Of a stretch of 64,000 nucleotides of DNA, positions 63,680-64,000 are shown one piece after another; the stretch's first letter is position 1; each line of letters starts with the position of its first letter. Source of the DNA: UBA2031 sp037189985 (GTDB lineage: Bacteria; Pseudomonadota; Gammaproteobacteria; Pseudomonadales; Moraxellaceae). The DNA lies in the NCBI GenBank assembly GCA_037189985.1, contig JBBCJX010000005.1:10659-74658 (forward strand). The letters are read 5' to 3'. Made by a program: the position numbers and the translations under genes. The notes under the pieces were generated by a model. That model saw only the letters and a list, made by a program, of their open reading frames with translations, did no database searches and was not told the DNA's origin.

Positions 63680-63700
63680 CGGTTTTTTCGAAAACCGTTT
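63680..63700 (+). terminator. tyrS terminator overlapping the rRNA P1 promoter
   Basis: CGGTTTT, TTCG tetraloop, AAAACCG, then TTT. The stem is AT-rich and its T-run overlaps the P1 -35 by two bases. It may also serve as the AT-rich upstream element of P1. Confidence 0.55.
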
Positions 63701-63726
63701 GACACCCCGGATGCGCCCCCTATAAT
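63699..63726 (+). promoter_or_regulatory. rRNA operon promoter P1
   Basis: Perfect TTGACA (63699-63704), 16-bp spacer, perfect TATAAT (63721-63726), followed by a GC-rich discriminator (GCGCCCC) as expected for a stringently controlled rRNA promoter. Confidence 0.85.
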
Positions 63727-63843
63727 GCGCCCCACCTCGACAGGGGTGGTTGGTGAAATTGAATAAATTTCTTTTTTATCAATGGGTTGCGTAGTGATTT
63801 TCTTCTGGAGATCAGGAAGCAGCAAAAATGTGAAGAATTGATG

Positions 63844-63871
63844 TTGACTCTCTGATTGCGCGCTGTAGAAT
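63844..63871 (+). promoter_or_regulatory. rRNA operon promoter P2
   Basis: TTGACT (63844-63849), 16-bp spacer, TAGAAT (63866-63871), GC-rich discriminator GCGCGGC. Confidence 0.7.
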
Positions 63872-63913
63872 GCGCGGCTCTCGAGAGGGAGGCCCTGGCG
63901 ATGAGCCTGGGTT

Positions 63914-63925
63914 TGATCTTTAACA
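63914..63925 (+). promoter_or_regulatory. rRNA leader boxA antitermination site
   Basis: TGATCTTTAACA matches the boxA core (TGCTCTTTAACA) bound by NusB/S10. The remaining leader runs to the window end; the 16S rRNA gene must start beyond base 64000. The stretch 63670-64000 holds no protein gene. Confidence 0.8.
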
Positions 63926-64000
63926 GTTTGACAGACAACTTGTGTGGATTCTTGTAGGGGATAGGCATCGCAGATGACTATCGGACACAAGAAGACACGC

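Overview
This is a GC-rich chromosomal window from a gammaproteobacterium, most likely order Pseudomonadales. Gene order follows the Pseudomonas chromosome in block after block: dapB-carA-carB-greA, yhbY|rlmE-ftsH-folP-glmM-tpiA-secG-tRNA-Leu, tRNA-fMet-rimP-nusA-infB-rbfA-truB-rpsO-pnp, panD/panC/panB-folK-pcnB-crcZ-cbrB-cbrA-cbrX, gluQ-dksA, mrcB-TPR lipoprotein, hemJ-thiD-thiE-hemL, argC-DUF6776-bactofilin-erpA, anmK|tyrS-rrn. It is probably not Pseudomonas itself. An AdeT1/2-like solute-binding protein with a lipoprotein partner sits beside pnp, DksA carries a very long basic tail, and the peptidase gene usually found between anmK and tyrS is missing. Genus is not assigned.

Layout. 1-2182: end of dapB, then a membrane GGDEF cyclase. 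2165-7220: carAB-greA behind a leader that looks like a transcription attenuator. 7228-13937: yhbY, rlmE, ftsH, folP, glmM, tpiA, secG. 13961-23496: tRNA-Leu(GAG), initiator tRNA, then the nusA-infB translation operon through rpsO and pnp, with structured leaders. 23605-26521: lipoprotein, AdeT-like protein, START-domain protein. 26542-30814: pantothenate and folate genes and pcnB. 30815-36067: CbrX-CbrA-CbrB and, between cbrB and pcnB, a region with every hallmark of the Hfq/Crc-sequestering RNA CrcZ. 36179-43887: an accessory stretch that separates cbrX from its usual neighbour gluQ. It holds an MFS pump, a DUF1508 protein, a LysR/NAD(P)-binding pair, a decayed chromosomal integron (truncated intI, attI-like core, attC, AT-rich cassettes), DUF4126 and MAPEG genes. 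43888-46758: gluQ, GFA protein, dksA, Rieske protein. 46769-47036: a 268-bp MITE-like element. 47102-52157: sugar kinase, mrcB, TPR lipoprotein, pldA. 52173-55230: soluble two-component pair and a DUF3108 protein. 55314-63669: hemL/thiE/thiD/hemJ, argC cluster, anmK, tyrS. 63670-64000: tandem rRNA promoters and a boxA leader; the 16S gene lies beyond the window.

How it works together. Most of the window is housekeeping: translation, RNA decay, cell-wall precursors, and pyrimidine, arginine, folate and pantothenate supply. The CbrA-CbrB-CrcZ circuit is the main regulatory module: CbrB should drive crcZ from a sigma-54 promoter so that the A-rich RNA titrates Hfq/Crc. The most unusual items are that RNA, the relic integron, the DksA fusion, the MITE and the carA attenuator.
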